Positions 1 to 5,578 are shown, numbered from the stretch's first letter. The stretch is DNA of 6,391 nt from Opitutia bacterium (GCA_003157575.1 PMKA01000092.1:6085-12475), one strand, 5' to 3'. Program-made: numbers and translations. The notes: generated from the letters alone by a model not told the origin.

Positions 1-291
1 CTCCGGCTGGTAGTAGTCGTAATAACTTACGAAGTACTCGACGGCGTTCTCCGGGAAGAAGTTCTTGAACTCCGAGTACAGCTGCGCCGCCAGCGTCTTG
101 TTGTGGGAGATCACGAGCGTGGGCCGGTTCAGCCGCGCGACGACGTTCGCCATCGTGAAGGTCTTTCCCGAGCCGGTGACGCCGAGAAGCGTCTGGTGCC
201 GGTTGCCCGCCTGCAACGACCGCACGAGCGTCTCGATGGCCTGAGGCTGGTCGCCGGTCGGCGCGTACTCGGCCTTCAGTTTGAAATCCAT
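1..291 (-). CDS. uvrB: UvrB, excinuclease ABC subunit B (N-terminal part, cut by window edge)
   Basis: UvrB is the DNA-damage-verifying helicase-like subunit of UvrABC nucleotide excision repair; UvrA loads it at lesions and it then recruits UvrC. The 97 residues visible start [20 protein letters not shown] and match the family throughout. The Walker A motif GVTGSGKT is at residues 37-44, the helicase segment [13 protein letters not shown] at 63-75, and YYDYYQPE at 90-97 opens the beta-hairpin that clamps one DNA strand. UvrB is usually about 660-700 residues, so roughly six sevenths lies off the left edge. The ATG at 291-289 gives the expected N-terminus. Only a GGGG directly abutting it is seen upstream, at no useful spacing for a ribosome site. 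It is divergent from the Fur-family gene across a 172-bp spacer. Identification is near certain. Confidence 0.97.
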   Translation of the reverse strand, partial: MDFKLKAEYAPTGDQPQAIETLVRSLQAGNRHQTLLGVTGSGKTFTMANVVARLNRPTLVISHNKTLAAQLYSEFKNFFPENAVEYFVSYYDYYQPE

Positions 292-428
292 CCCCGATTA
301 GGAAGCCAGGTCCGGCCAAATGACAACCGCCGACACGCACAATGCGCGCATCCGCCGCCCGCCTGGGACGCCGGATCGGTCACGCTCGTTGACCCGAAAT
401 GCGGTGATGGGCAGCTAGCGGCTTTGCA

Positions 429-457
429 TTGACACTCCCTGCCCCCCCCGGGAAATT
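429..457 (+). promoter_or_regulatory. Possible sigma-70-type promoter for the Fur-family gene
   Basis: A perfect -35 hexamer TTGACA lies at 429-434. Seventeen bases further on is GAAATT (452-457), matching the -10 consensus TATAAT at only three of six positions. If used, transcription would begin around 463-465, at or beside the ATG at 464, giving a leaderless or nearly leaderless mRNA. That would fit the lack of a Shine-Dalgarno motif. The -10 is weak, so this is tentative. Confidence 0.3.
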
Positions 458-461
458 CCGG
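448..461. promoter_or_regulatory. Imperfect 14-bp dyad directly before the Fur-family start (possible operator)
   Basis: CCGGGAAATTCCGG is a near-palindrome (CCGG arms, a central A/T pair, and a mismatch at the fifth position). It ends two bases before the ATG at 464 and overlaps the proposed -10. Fur-family proteins often repress their own promoters by binding dyads there, so an autoregulatory operator is plausible. It does not resemble the classical Fur box. An 8-C run immediately precedes it. Confidence 0.25.
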
Positions 462-463
462 CC

Positions 464-928
464 ATGAGCACCGAGGCGTCCCGGGATAAATTCAAGGCCT
501 TTCTGGTCGCCAAAGGCCTGCGTCCCACCAGCCAGCGTCTGGCGATCTTCGACGCTGCATTCGCCCAGAACGAACACTTCACGGCCGAGGAACTCCTCGC
601 GAACGCCCGCGCGCTCGACGAATCGGTGTCCCGCGCCACCGTCTACCGCACGCTGCCGATCCTCACCGGGAGCGCGCTTCTTCGCGAAATCGACATCGGA
701 AAGAACATCAAGTACTACGCGCCCAGCCGGGAGGACAACGGCCAGCAGGCCCAGGTGATCTGCATCGATTGCGACAAGATCTTCGAAATCAACGCCCCTT
801 TCATGGACTGGTACGGCAACACGGTCTCCTCCAAGCTCGGCCTGACCCCGGTGAGCCAGCGGCTCCAGGTCAGCGCCCACTGCAACGCGTTTCAGACGAC
901 GGGACATTGTGCCCACCGCAACAACTGA
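464..928 (+). CDS. Fur-family transcriptional regulator with a degenerate metal-sensing site
   Basis: A 154-residue Fur-superfamily DNA-binding protein, of usual family length. The winged-helix domain covers about residues 8-85, with GLRPTSQRLAI at 18-28, HFTAEEL at 38-44 and the recognition-helix signature RATVYRTL at 57-64. The dimerisation/metal domain has CIDC (Cys100, Cys103), and later Cys140 and Cys149, which could form a structural zinc site; the second pair is eight residues apart rather than the usual two to four. Where E. coli Fur has the regulatory motif HHDH just before the LICLDC segment, this protein has QQAQ (94-97). The later conserved His before the C-terminal Cys is also absent by my alignment. 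It therefore keeps the fold but may have lost the usual Fe/Mn/Zn sensor, so Fur, PerR or Zur cannot be assigned. The TPR gene follows after 9 nt, suggesting co-transcription. Confidence 0.9.
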   Translation: MSTEASRDKFKAFLVAKGLRPTSQRLAIFDAAFAQNEHFTAEELLANARALDESVSRATVYRTLPILTGSALLREIDIGKNIKYYAPSREDNGQQAQVICIDCDKIFEINAPFMDWYGNTVSSKLGLTPVSQRLQVSAHCNAFQTTGHCAHRNN

Positions 929-937
929 GTCCCTGCC

Positions 938-1309
938 ATGGCGAAGCCTTCCCACGACATCGAGTTCGAAACCCGCTTCTTCGAGGCGATCCACAGGCGC
1001 GACCCGCGCTTCCCCGACGTCGTCGAGATCCTCGGCGGCCTCTACACCAAGCAGGGCCGGATCGCCGAAGGGCTGAAGATGGACCGGAAGCTCGTCCGCC
1101 TCAAACCCGACAACGCGACGGCCCACTACAATCTGGCGTGCAGCCTCGCGTTGATCCGGCGAAAGGCGCAGGCGTTGAAGGAGCTGGAGCGCGCCATCGA
1201 GCTGGGTTACGACGACCGCGACTGGATGGAGCAGGACACCGACCTCGACGGCTTGAGGGACTATCCGGGTTATCAGAAGCTGCTCACGAAGCTGCAGCCG
1301 CAAAACTGA
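938..1309 (+). CDS. Small tetratricopeptide repeat (TPR) protein
   Basis: A 123-residue soluble protein with no signal peptide or membrane segment. Two TPR units can be seen: about residues 26-59 (FPDVVEILGGLYTKQGRIAEGL, degenerate) and 60-93 (ATAHYNLACSLALIRRKAQA followed by LKELERAIELG, close to consensus). Residues 94-117 (RDWMEQDTDLDGLRDYPGYQ) resemble the end-of-group TPR hairpin, in which an aspartate-rich D-x-D-x-D turn leads to a 'L+..P.+..L' ending. TPR proteins are protein-interaction scaffolds, and nothing shows a partner. It starts 9 nt after the regulator's stop with no ribosome site of its own, so the two are probably one transcript and may be translationally coupled. The biological role is unknown. 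Confidence 0.85.
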   Translation: MAKPSHDIEFETRFFEAIHRRDPRFPDVVEILGGLYTKQGRIAEGLKMDRKLVRLKPDNATAHYNLACSLALIRRKAQALKELERAIELGYDDRDWMEQDTDLDGLRDYPGYQKLLTKLQPQN

Positions 1310-1385
1310 GCCGACGTTCGCATCTGGACGCGACACCCCTCTCTTTTTATTTTGCGCCGCGGCCGGTTTGCGCGACCTTTGCCCC

Positions 1386-2372
1386 ATGCCCGAGGCCCTC
1401 GACTATGAACCCTTCGTGCTCGCGCCGCGCAGGGAGGAACCCGCGCCCCTGTCCCTCATTCAGGAGGAGATCCTCGAACTGAAGCGGCGCCGCCACGCCG
1501 TGATCCTCGCCCACAACTACCAGATCGAGCCGATCCAGCGCGTGGCCGATCACGTCGGCGACTCACTGGGGCTTTCCTACCAGGCGGCGGCGACGAAGGC
1601 CGACGTCATTCTTTTCTGCGGCGTTCATTTCATGGCCGAAACCGCCAAGATCGTGAACCCCGGCCGGCTCGTCCTGCTGCCCGACCTCGAGGCCGGGTGC
1701 TCGCTTGCCGATTCCTGCCCGGCCGAGCAGCTCGCCGCCTACAAGGCCTCCCACCCGGGCGTTTACGTCGTCGCCTACATCAACTGCTCGGCGGCCGTGA
1801 AGGCCCTCAGCGATGTCATCTGCACAAGCGGCAACGCCGTGAAGATCGTCCGGCGCGTCCCTCCCGACCGTGAGATCCTTTTCGTGCCCGACCGGAACCT
1901 CGGCCAGTGGGTGGCCAAGCAGACCGGCCGCCGCCTGCAGTTGTGGCCGGGCTCCTGTTACGCGCACGTCCTTTTCACCGTCGAGGCGATCGAGAAGGTG
2001 CGCATGCAGTTTCCCGACGCGCCCGTTGTCGCGCATCCGGAATGCGTGGAGGCCGTGCGCGACCTCGCCGACGAGGTCTGCAGCACCGAGCTCATGGTGA
2101 AATTCGCGCGCGAACACCCGGCCCGGCGGATCATCGTCGTGACCGAGAGCGGAATGCTCCACCGGCTGCGTCGCGAAATTCCCGACAAGACCTTCATCGC
2201 CGGCCCCACCGACACCTGCGCCTGCAACGACTGCCGCTACATGAAGATGAACACGCTGGAGAAGGTGCGCGACGCCCTCCTCAATCTCGCCCCCGCAATC
2301 GAAATCCCGGAGGAGATCCGCCAGCGCGCCTTCGTGCCCATCAAGCGAATGCTGGAGTGGAGCAAGGTCTGA
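1386..2372 (+). CDS. nadA: Quinolinate synthase NadA
   Basis: NadA condenses iminoaspartate (from NadB) with dihydroxyacetone phosphate to quinolinate, the de novo NAD precursor, in the cytoplasm using an oxygen-sensitive [4Fe-4S] cluster. The 328-residue protein shows the full family pattern: ILAHNYQ at 40-46, GDSLGLS at 58-64, FCGVHFMAETAKI at 77-89, YINCSA at 131-136, CTSGNA at 146-151, WPGSCYAH at 187-194, AHPEC at 216-220, TESGML at 253-258 and CACNDCRYMKMNTLEK at 278-293. Cys78, Cys191 and Cys283 are at the three cluster-ligand positions. The substrate-site His43, Tyr45, His217 and Glu219 are present. I chose the ATG at 1386; an in-frame TTG at 1368 would add six residues with no gain in homology. 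No Shine-Dalgarno motif is evident at either start. A 76-bp spacer with a T-rich tract (1341-1353) precedes it, so it may have its own promoter. No other NAD gene is in view. Confidence 0.97.
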   Translation: MPEALDYEPFVLAPRREEPAPLSLIQEEILELKRRRHAVILAHNYQIEPIQRVADHVGDSLGLSYQAAATKADVILFCGVHFMAETAKIVNPGRLVLLPDLEAGCSLADSCPAEQLAAYKASHPGVYVVAYINCSAAVKALSDVICTSGNAVKIVRRVPPDREILFVPDRNLGQWVAKQTGRRLQLWPGSCYAHVLFTVEAIEKVRMQFPDAPVVAHPECVEAVRDLADEVCSTELMVKFAREHPARRIIVVTESGMLHRLRREIPDKTFIAGPTDTCACNDCRYMKMNTLEKVRDALLNLAPAIEIPEEIRQRAFVPIKRMLEWSKV

Positions 2373-2436
2373 GATCCGCCGACAACATCAGGTCGCAGCG
2401 CCGCTGTCGCTCATGGGAGCCATTACCCGCATACTT

Positions 2437-2604
2437 TCAATCGCGGATAAGTTGGTACTCGCCATTTGCAGTTGATTTAACCCATGCAATAATCTCTTGA
2501 CGCATGTTTAGCTGTCCGACTTCAGCGTCGATTAATACTCTGTCTGAGGTGGTCCCCAATTGTTGGACAGGTCGGATCGTTAATCCAAACTCAAAGGAAC
2601 GATC
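2437..2604 (-). pseudogene. Possible decayed C-terminal gene fragment, PilZ-like by eye
   Basis: Read on the minus strand and ending at a TGA at 2439-2437, this tract translates to about 55 residues that look protein-like. They include RVLIDAEVGQLN, RQEIIAWV and GEYQLIRD. The spacing 'GT..RVLI(D).....L....(E)IIAWV.....GEYQL' loosely recalls the C-terminal half of a PilZ domain, which ends in a 'V.WV....(G)Y..GI.F' strand pair. The composition is less G+C-rich than the flanking genes. The upstream end abuts exactly the 56-bp repeat starting at 2605, and no start or N-terminal domain continues beyond it, so if real it is a truncated remnant. The similarity is an impression without a search and could be chance. 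Confidence 0.22.
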
Positions 2605-2660
2605 CCGGCAGGACCGGCCGCGACGCAGCCCAGCGCCCGCTCTCCGATCCGGATTTCCAC
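2605..2660 (-). repeat. 56-bp repeat, copy A (spacer copy of a P-type ATPase segment)
   Basis: This segment matches 6213-6268 at 55 of 56 positions in the same orientation, and the match stops abruptly at both ends. The only difference is C at 2624 against A at 6232. Read on the minus strand it encodes VEIRIGERALGCVAAGPAG, where the ATPase copy has Phe instead of Val. Here it is in a non-genic spacer. The surrounding minus-strand frame stays open from 2798 to 2580 but does not resemble the rest of the ATPase. Confidence 0.95.
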
Positions 2661-2674
2661 GGGGCAATGTGGAG

Positions 2675-2694
2675 GGCGCTGCTCCGTCAACGCC
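2675..2694. repeat. Short hairpin resembling the outer arms of the hairpin after GH92
   Basis: GGCGCTG (2675-2681) and CAACGCC (2688-2694) form a 7-bp stem with one mismatch around the loop CTCCGT. The same arms, with the mismatch corrected to CAGCGCC and the same CCGT lead-in, recur at 5148-5198 on the other side of the GH92 gene. A competing fold pairs GGAG (2671-2674) with CTCC (2682-2685). Function unknown. Confidence 0.45.
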
Positions 2695-2815
2695 GAATCC
2701 CACCGAAACTCGGGCGAGCCCCCGGCGACAATTATCGCTCGCGCCGGAAAGATGTTTGTCGTTGCGCAGGTGAGACGCCCGTGCCACATTTCCTTCAAAA
2801 TGAGAATGTTCGCCG

Positions 2816-5128
2816 ATGCGAATGGGACATAGTCTGAGTGTGCTCACGGTTTGGTCCGGTCTGATCCTGTTGCCTCTGGCGCTTGGCGGCGCAACGCCTG
2901 CGGCCGATGATGTCTGCGCCCACGTCGATCCGTTCATCGGCGCAGACGGCGGCGGCAACGTGGTCCCAGGACCTTGCCTGCCGTTCGGCCTGGTGAAACT
3001 GAGCCCGGACTGCGACCTCGACTTCTCGAACTCCGGCTATGTTTCCGGACGGCCCGTTGTAGGCTTCAGCCATGTCCACGTGAGCGGAACCGGCGGGGGC
3101 CCCAAGTATGGCAACGTCCTGGTGATGGCGACGACGGGCGGGCCCGATCCGCGCGACCATGCCTCTCCCGCGGCCGCCGAAACGGCCTGTCCCGGCTATT
3201 TCGGCACCACACTGACCCGATACGGGATCAAGGCAGAGCTGTCCGCCACGCAGCGCACGGGATTCCTCCGCTACACCTTCCCGCCGACGGCCGCAGCCAA
3301 CGTCTTGATCGATGCGGGCAGCTTCCTCGGTCGAAACTACGACCACCCCAGCGAGAAGCAGGAACTGGTCGGTGCGGAAATCCGTATCATCAATTCCACG
3401 ACGGTCGAGGGCTACACCCGGGTGCGCGGGGGCTGGAACATCGGCGACGCCTACACCGTGTTCTTCCATGCGGTTTTCGACACGCCGGCGACGGCCTTCG
3501 GCACCTGGAAGAACGACCGGATGACTCCGGACGGCCGGAACGAGTTCGATTCCGGCGAGCCCGCCGGCGCCTATTTCACCTTTGACACCCGCTCAAACCA
3601 CACGGTTCAGGCGAAGGTCGGCATCTCCTTTCTCGGTTGCGAGAAGGCACGCCACAATCTCGAACAGGAGAACCCCGGCTGGGATTTCGAGGCGGTGCGC
3701 CGGTCCGCCACGGCATCGTGGCGCCAGGCGCTTGGGACGGTGACTGTCGAGGGCGGAGATGCCTCCCTCCGGCGCGAATTCTACACCGCGCTTTACCACT
3801 CTCTGCTGATGCCGGTGGACAAAACGGGCGAGAATCCGCGGTGGCATTCAAGCGAACCGTATTACGACGATTTCTACGCAATCTGGGACACGTTTCGCAC
3901 GAGCCTTCCGTTGCTCACGCTGCTGAAGGAGTCGACCCAGGTCGCCATCGTTCGCTCGCTCATCGACATTGCGGAAAACGACGGCTACCTGCCGGACGCC
4001 CGCAGCGGCGATTGCAACGGCCGCACCCAGGGCGGCAGCAACGCCGACGTAGTGATCGCCGACGCCTGCGCAAAGGACCTGCCCGGCATCGATTACGCGC
4101 GGGCCCTGCGGGCGATGCGCCGGGATGCCGAAGTTCCGCCCGGCGGCGACGAGCGTAAGCAAGGGCGGGGAGGTCTGGCCGATTATCGTTCGCTCGGGTA
4201 CGTCTCCGCGACCCATGAGCGATCCGGCAGCCGCACGATCGAATATGCCGCTGACGATTGGGCCACCGCGCAGGTGGCGCGCAAGGTCGGCGACGAAGCG
4301 ACCAGCCGGCAATACCTGCAACAGGCGGGAAACTGGAGGAACCTGTGGCGGCCGGTCACTGATCATGGCGCCACGGGGTTCATCATGCCGCGCCGGGCTG
4401 ACGGGACCTGGGTGGATGAAGTAACCAGCGATGACGGCCACGGCGCAAAAGTCGTCCCCTTCACCGTGCTGTCGGCCGGAAGCTGGAACGACGTCTTTTA
4501 CGAGAGCCATTCCTGGGAGTATTCATTTTACGTTCCGCATGATGTGAAGGCGCTGATCGGCGCATGCGGCGGGCGCGACGCATTTGTGGCGCGTCTCGAC
4601 ACCTTCTTCCGCGAGGGATTCTTCCACGTGGACAACGAACCCGGCTTTCTCACGCCTCTGCTCTACGATTACGCAGGCCGCCCGGACCGGACGGCCGAGG
4701 CGGTGGTCCGCCTCCGCAATACACACTACAACGACACTCGGAGCGGCCTGCCCGGCAACGACGATTCAGGGGCAATGTCGTCCCTGTTTGTGTTCCATTG
4801 CCTCGGGTTCTTTCCGAACGCCGGGCAGGATGTGTATTTGATCGGAAGCCCCGCGTTCGCACGCTCGGTTATACGCATGGAGAACGGGCGCGAGGTGGTG
4901 ATCGTCGCGCACGGAGTGAGCCGCGAGAACATCTATATTCAATCGGCCACGCTGAACGGACAGCCGCTCGACCGCGCCTGGTTCCGGCACGCCGAGATCC
5001 GCCAGGGCGCAACGATCGAGTTCGAGATGGGACCCAAGCCGTCAGCCTGGGGCACCTCCACCCCTCCGCCCTCCGCGTCCGACCACGCATCCGCCACCAC
5101 GAGTGAGCCAACGACTCGCGTTCGTTGA
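2816..5128 (+). CDS. Secreted glycoside hydrolase family 92 alpha-mannosidase
   Basis: GH92 enzymes are Ca2+-dependent exo-alpha-mannosidases that trim mannose from N-glycans or mannans with inversion. The 770-residue length is typical. An N-terminal signal peptide is visible: Arg2, a hydrophobic core at 7-25, and likely cleavage near 26-30, with no lipobox Cys. So it is exported to the periplasm or outside. The N-terminal beta-sandwich opens with VDPFIG (37-42), PGPCLPFGLVKLSPD (51-65) and a GFSHVHVSGTG segment. The (alpha/alpha)6 catalytic domain has IWDTFR (356-361), a TQGGSNADVVIADA segment, YESHSWEY with Glu563 at the general-acid position, and GNDDSGAMS with Asp649/Asp650 where the base carboxylates lie. 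The last ~30 residues are Ser/Thr/Pro-rich and not conserved. The ATG at 2816 is preferred to 2822 because it keeps Arg2. No clear ribosome site; a weak GAGA lies at 2802-2805. Linkage specificity cannot be read from sequence. It has no glycan-utilisation neighbours here. Confidence 0.93.
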   Translation: MRMGHSLSVLTVWSGLILLPLALGGATPAADDVCAHVDPFIGADGGGNVVPGPCLPFGLVKLSPDCDLDFSNSGYVSGRPVVGFSHVHVSGTGGGPKYGNVLVMATTGGPDPRDHASPAAAETACPGYFGTTLTRYGIKAELSATQRTGFLRYTFPPTAAANVLIDAGSFLGRNYDHPSEKQELVGAEIRIINSTTVEGYTRVRGGWNIGDAYTVFFHAVFDTPATAFGTWKNDRMTPDGRNEFDSGEPAGAYFTFDTRSNHTVQAKVGISFLGCEKARHNLEQENPGWDFEAVRRSATASWRQALGTVTVEGGDASLRREFYTALYHSLLMPVDKTGENPRWHSSEPYYDDFYAIWDTFRTSLPLLTLLKESTQVAIVRSLIDIAENDGYLPDARSGDCNGRTQGGSNADVVIADACAKDLPGIDYARALRAMRRDAEVPPGGDERKQGRGGLADYRSLGYVSATHERSGSRTIEYAADDWATAQVARKVGDEATSRQYLQQAGNWRNLWRPVTDHGATGFIMPRRADGTWVDEVTSDDGHGAKVVPFTVLSAGSWNDVFYESHSWEYSFYVPHDVKALIGACGGRDAFVARLDTFFREGFFHVDNEPGFLTPLLYDYAGRPDRTAEAVVRLRNTHYNDTRSGLPGNDDSGAMSSLFVFHCLGFFPNAGQDVYLIGSPAFARSVIRMENGREVVIVAHGVSRENIYIQSATLNGQPLDRAWFRHAEIRQGATIEFEMGPKPSAWGTSTPPPSASDHASATTSEPTTRVR

Positions 5129-5147
5129 ATTGGAATGTGACATGCCG

Positions 5148-5198
5148 GGCGCTGCGCCAGCCTTCGCTTGAGCTTCGGCTGGGCAGGCCGTCAGCGCC
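5148..5198 (+). terminator. Compound nested hairpin 19 nt after GH92 (terminator-like or 3'-end stabiliser)
   Basis: The outer stem is GGCGCTG (5148-5154) with CAGCGCC (5192-5198), seven perfect pairs. Two bases inside it on the 5' side, an inner stem CCAGCC (5157-5162) with GGCTGG (5177-5182) closes a 14-nt loop. A 9-nt bulge lies on the 3' side. There is no following U-tract, so it is not a classical intrinsic terminator, but its position just after the GH92 stop suits 3'-end formation or protection. The outer arms resemble the hairpin at 2675-2694. Confidence 0.4.
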
Positions 5199-5459
5199 GC
5201 CCGGAGATTCCCGCGGTCACAATGGCCGCCCTCCGTACAAAGCAAGGCACCATACAAACCACCGGAAGGACCAACCTCTGTCCCGGTGCTGCGGCCGGAA
5301 GGCTGCCCGTGCCATCAAAAGAACCGTACCTACAACTGCGCCGGCAGCCCCTTCTCCTGCGTTTCCTGATTGCGCGCATCGATCTTGCCCCGCCGGGCAT
5401 CGCTGTCGGCACGAACTTCACCGACGGCGCAAAGATGTTCCTCACGCCAACCTACCGTG

Positions 5460-5477
5460 TCCGTCCGGCCGGACGGA
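5460..5477. repeat. 18-bp perfect palindrome
   Basis: TCCGTCCGGCCGGACGGA reads identically on both strands. It lies about 100 bp beyond the ATPase stop and over 330 bp beyond GH92, far from any start codon, so a promoter operator is unlikely unless an undetected transcript starts here. It could be a protein-binding dyad, or extrude or pair as part of 3' structure. Confidence 0.6.
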
Positions 5478-5497
5478 TACTCGCGAGGGAAGACGAT

Positions 5498-5520
5498 CGC
5501 TCCATTTTTCGGATGGAGCG
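5498..5520 (-). terminator. 8-bp-stem hairpin downstream of the ATPase gene (terminator-like)
   Basis: CGCTCCAT (5498-5505) and ATGGAGCG (5513-5520) pair perfectly around a 7-nt loop (TTTTCGG on the + strand). It lies 58 nt past the ATPase stop on the minus strand. The downstream minus-strand sequence (ATCGTCTTCCC) is only mildly pyrimidine-rich, with no real U-tract, so intrinsic termination is plausible but not shown. Confidence 0.4.
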
Positions 5521-5545
5521 GAAGGCAAGACTCTCCCGGACTTTG

Positions 5546-5566
5546 CGCGGGAACAATCCGCCCGCG
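5546..5566 (-). repeat. 6-bp-stem hairpin just after the ATPase stop
   Basis: CGCGGG (5546-5551) pairs with CCCGCG (5561-5566) around a 9-nt loop, 12 nt beyond the ATPase stop on the minus strand. With the hairpin at 5498-5520 it forms two stem-loops in series in the expected 3' untranslated region. The stem is short, so this is a weak call. Confidence 0.3.
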
Positions 5567-5578
5567 GATACCCGCCGC

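Larger units (their letters stand above)
2373..2815. other. 443-bp spacer without an intact gene, carrying gene-fragment and repeat material
   Basis: No open frame here looks like a complete conserved protein. The stretch is a patchwork: about 65 bp after nadA, then an A+T-richer tract (2461-2580 is 56 of 120 G+C by my count, against clearly G+C-rich neighbours), then the 56-bp ATPase-derived copy, a hairpin and about 120 bp leading to the GH92 start. No strong terminator for nadA is visible; the best candidate is a weak dyad CGACA (2380-2384) with TGTCG (2405-2409). No convincing promoter for GH92 is seen. Confidence 0.7.
5129..5578. other. 450-bp spacer between convergent genes, rich in inverted repeats
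   Basis: Between the stops of GH92 (+) and the ATPase (-) I find no open frame resembling a protein family on either strand; the frames that exist are low-complexity, Arg/Pro-rich translations of G+C-rich DNA. What can be supported is structure: a compound hairpin near the GH92 end, an 18-bp perfect palindrome, and two hairpins near the ATPase end. No tRNA or known small RNA was recognised. Confidence 0.65.

Noticed and set aside
1368..1385. TTG at 1368 as the nadA start
   Set aside because: It adds only six non-conserved residues. The ATG at 1386 is the simpler choice and no ribosome site favours TTG.
380..1387. 335-codon open frame on the minus strand across the Fur-family and TPR genes
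   Set aside because: It is antisense to two well-supported genes. Its translation is Arg/Val/Leu-rich with no recognisable motif, as expected from third-position G+C bias.
1563..2162. 199-codon minus-strand frame inside nadA
   Set aside because: Fully antisense to NadA, whose motifs are continuous. The translation has no family features.
2396..2406. CAGCGcCGCTG dyad after nadA as an intrinsic terminator
   Set aside because: The practical stem is only four pairs and no T-tract follows.
2497..2538. TTGACG (2497-2502) with TAATAC (2533-2538) as a promoter for GH92
   Set aside because: The 30-bp spacing is far too long for a sigma-70 promoter, and no acceptable -10 lies 16-18 bp downstream of TTGACG.
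3848..4510. 220-codon minus-strand frame inside GH92
   Set aside because: Antisense shadow of a clear GH92 coding region with intact catalytic motifs.
5191..5445. 84-codon minus-strand frame in the convergent spacer
   Set aside because: Arg-rich translation with no family resemblance and no supporting start signal. I cannot separate it from chance in G+C-rich DNA.
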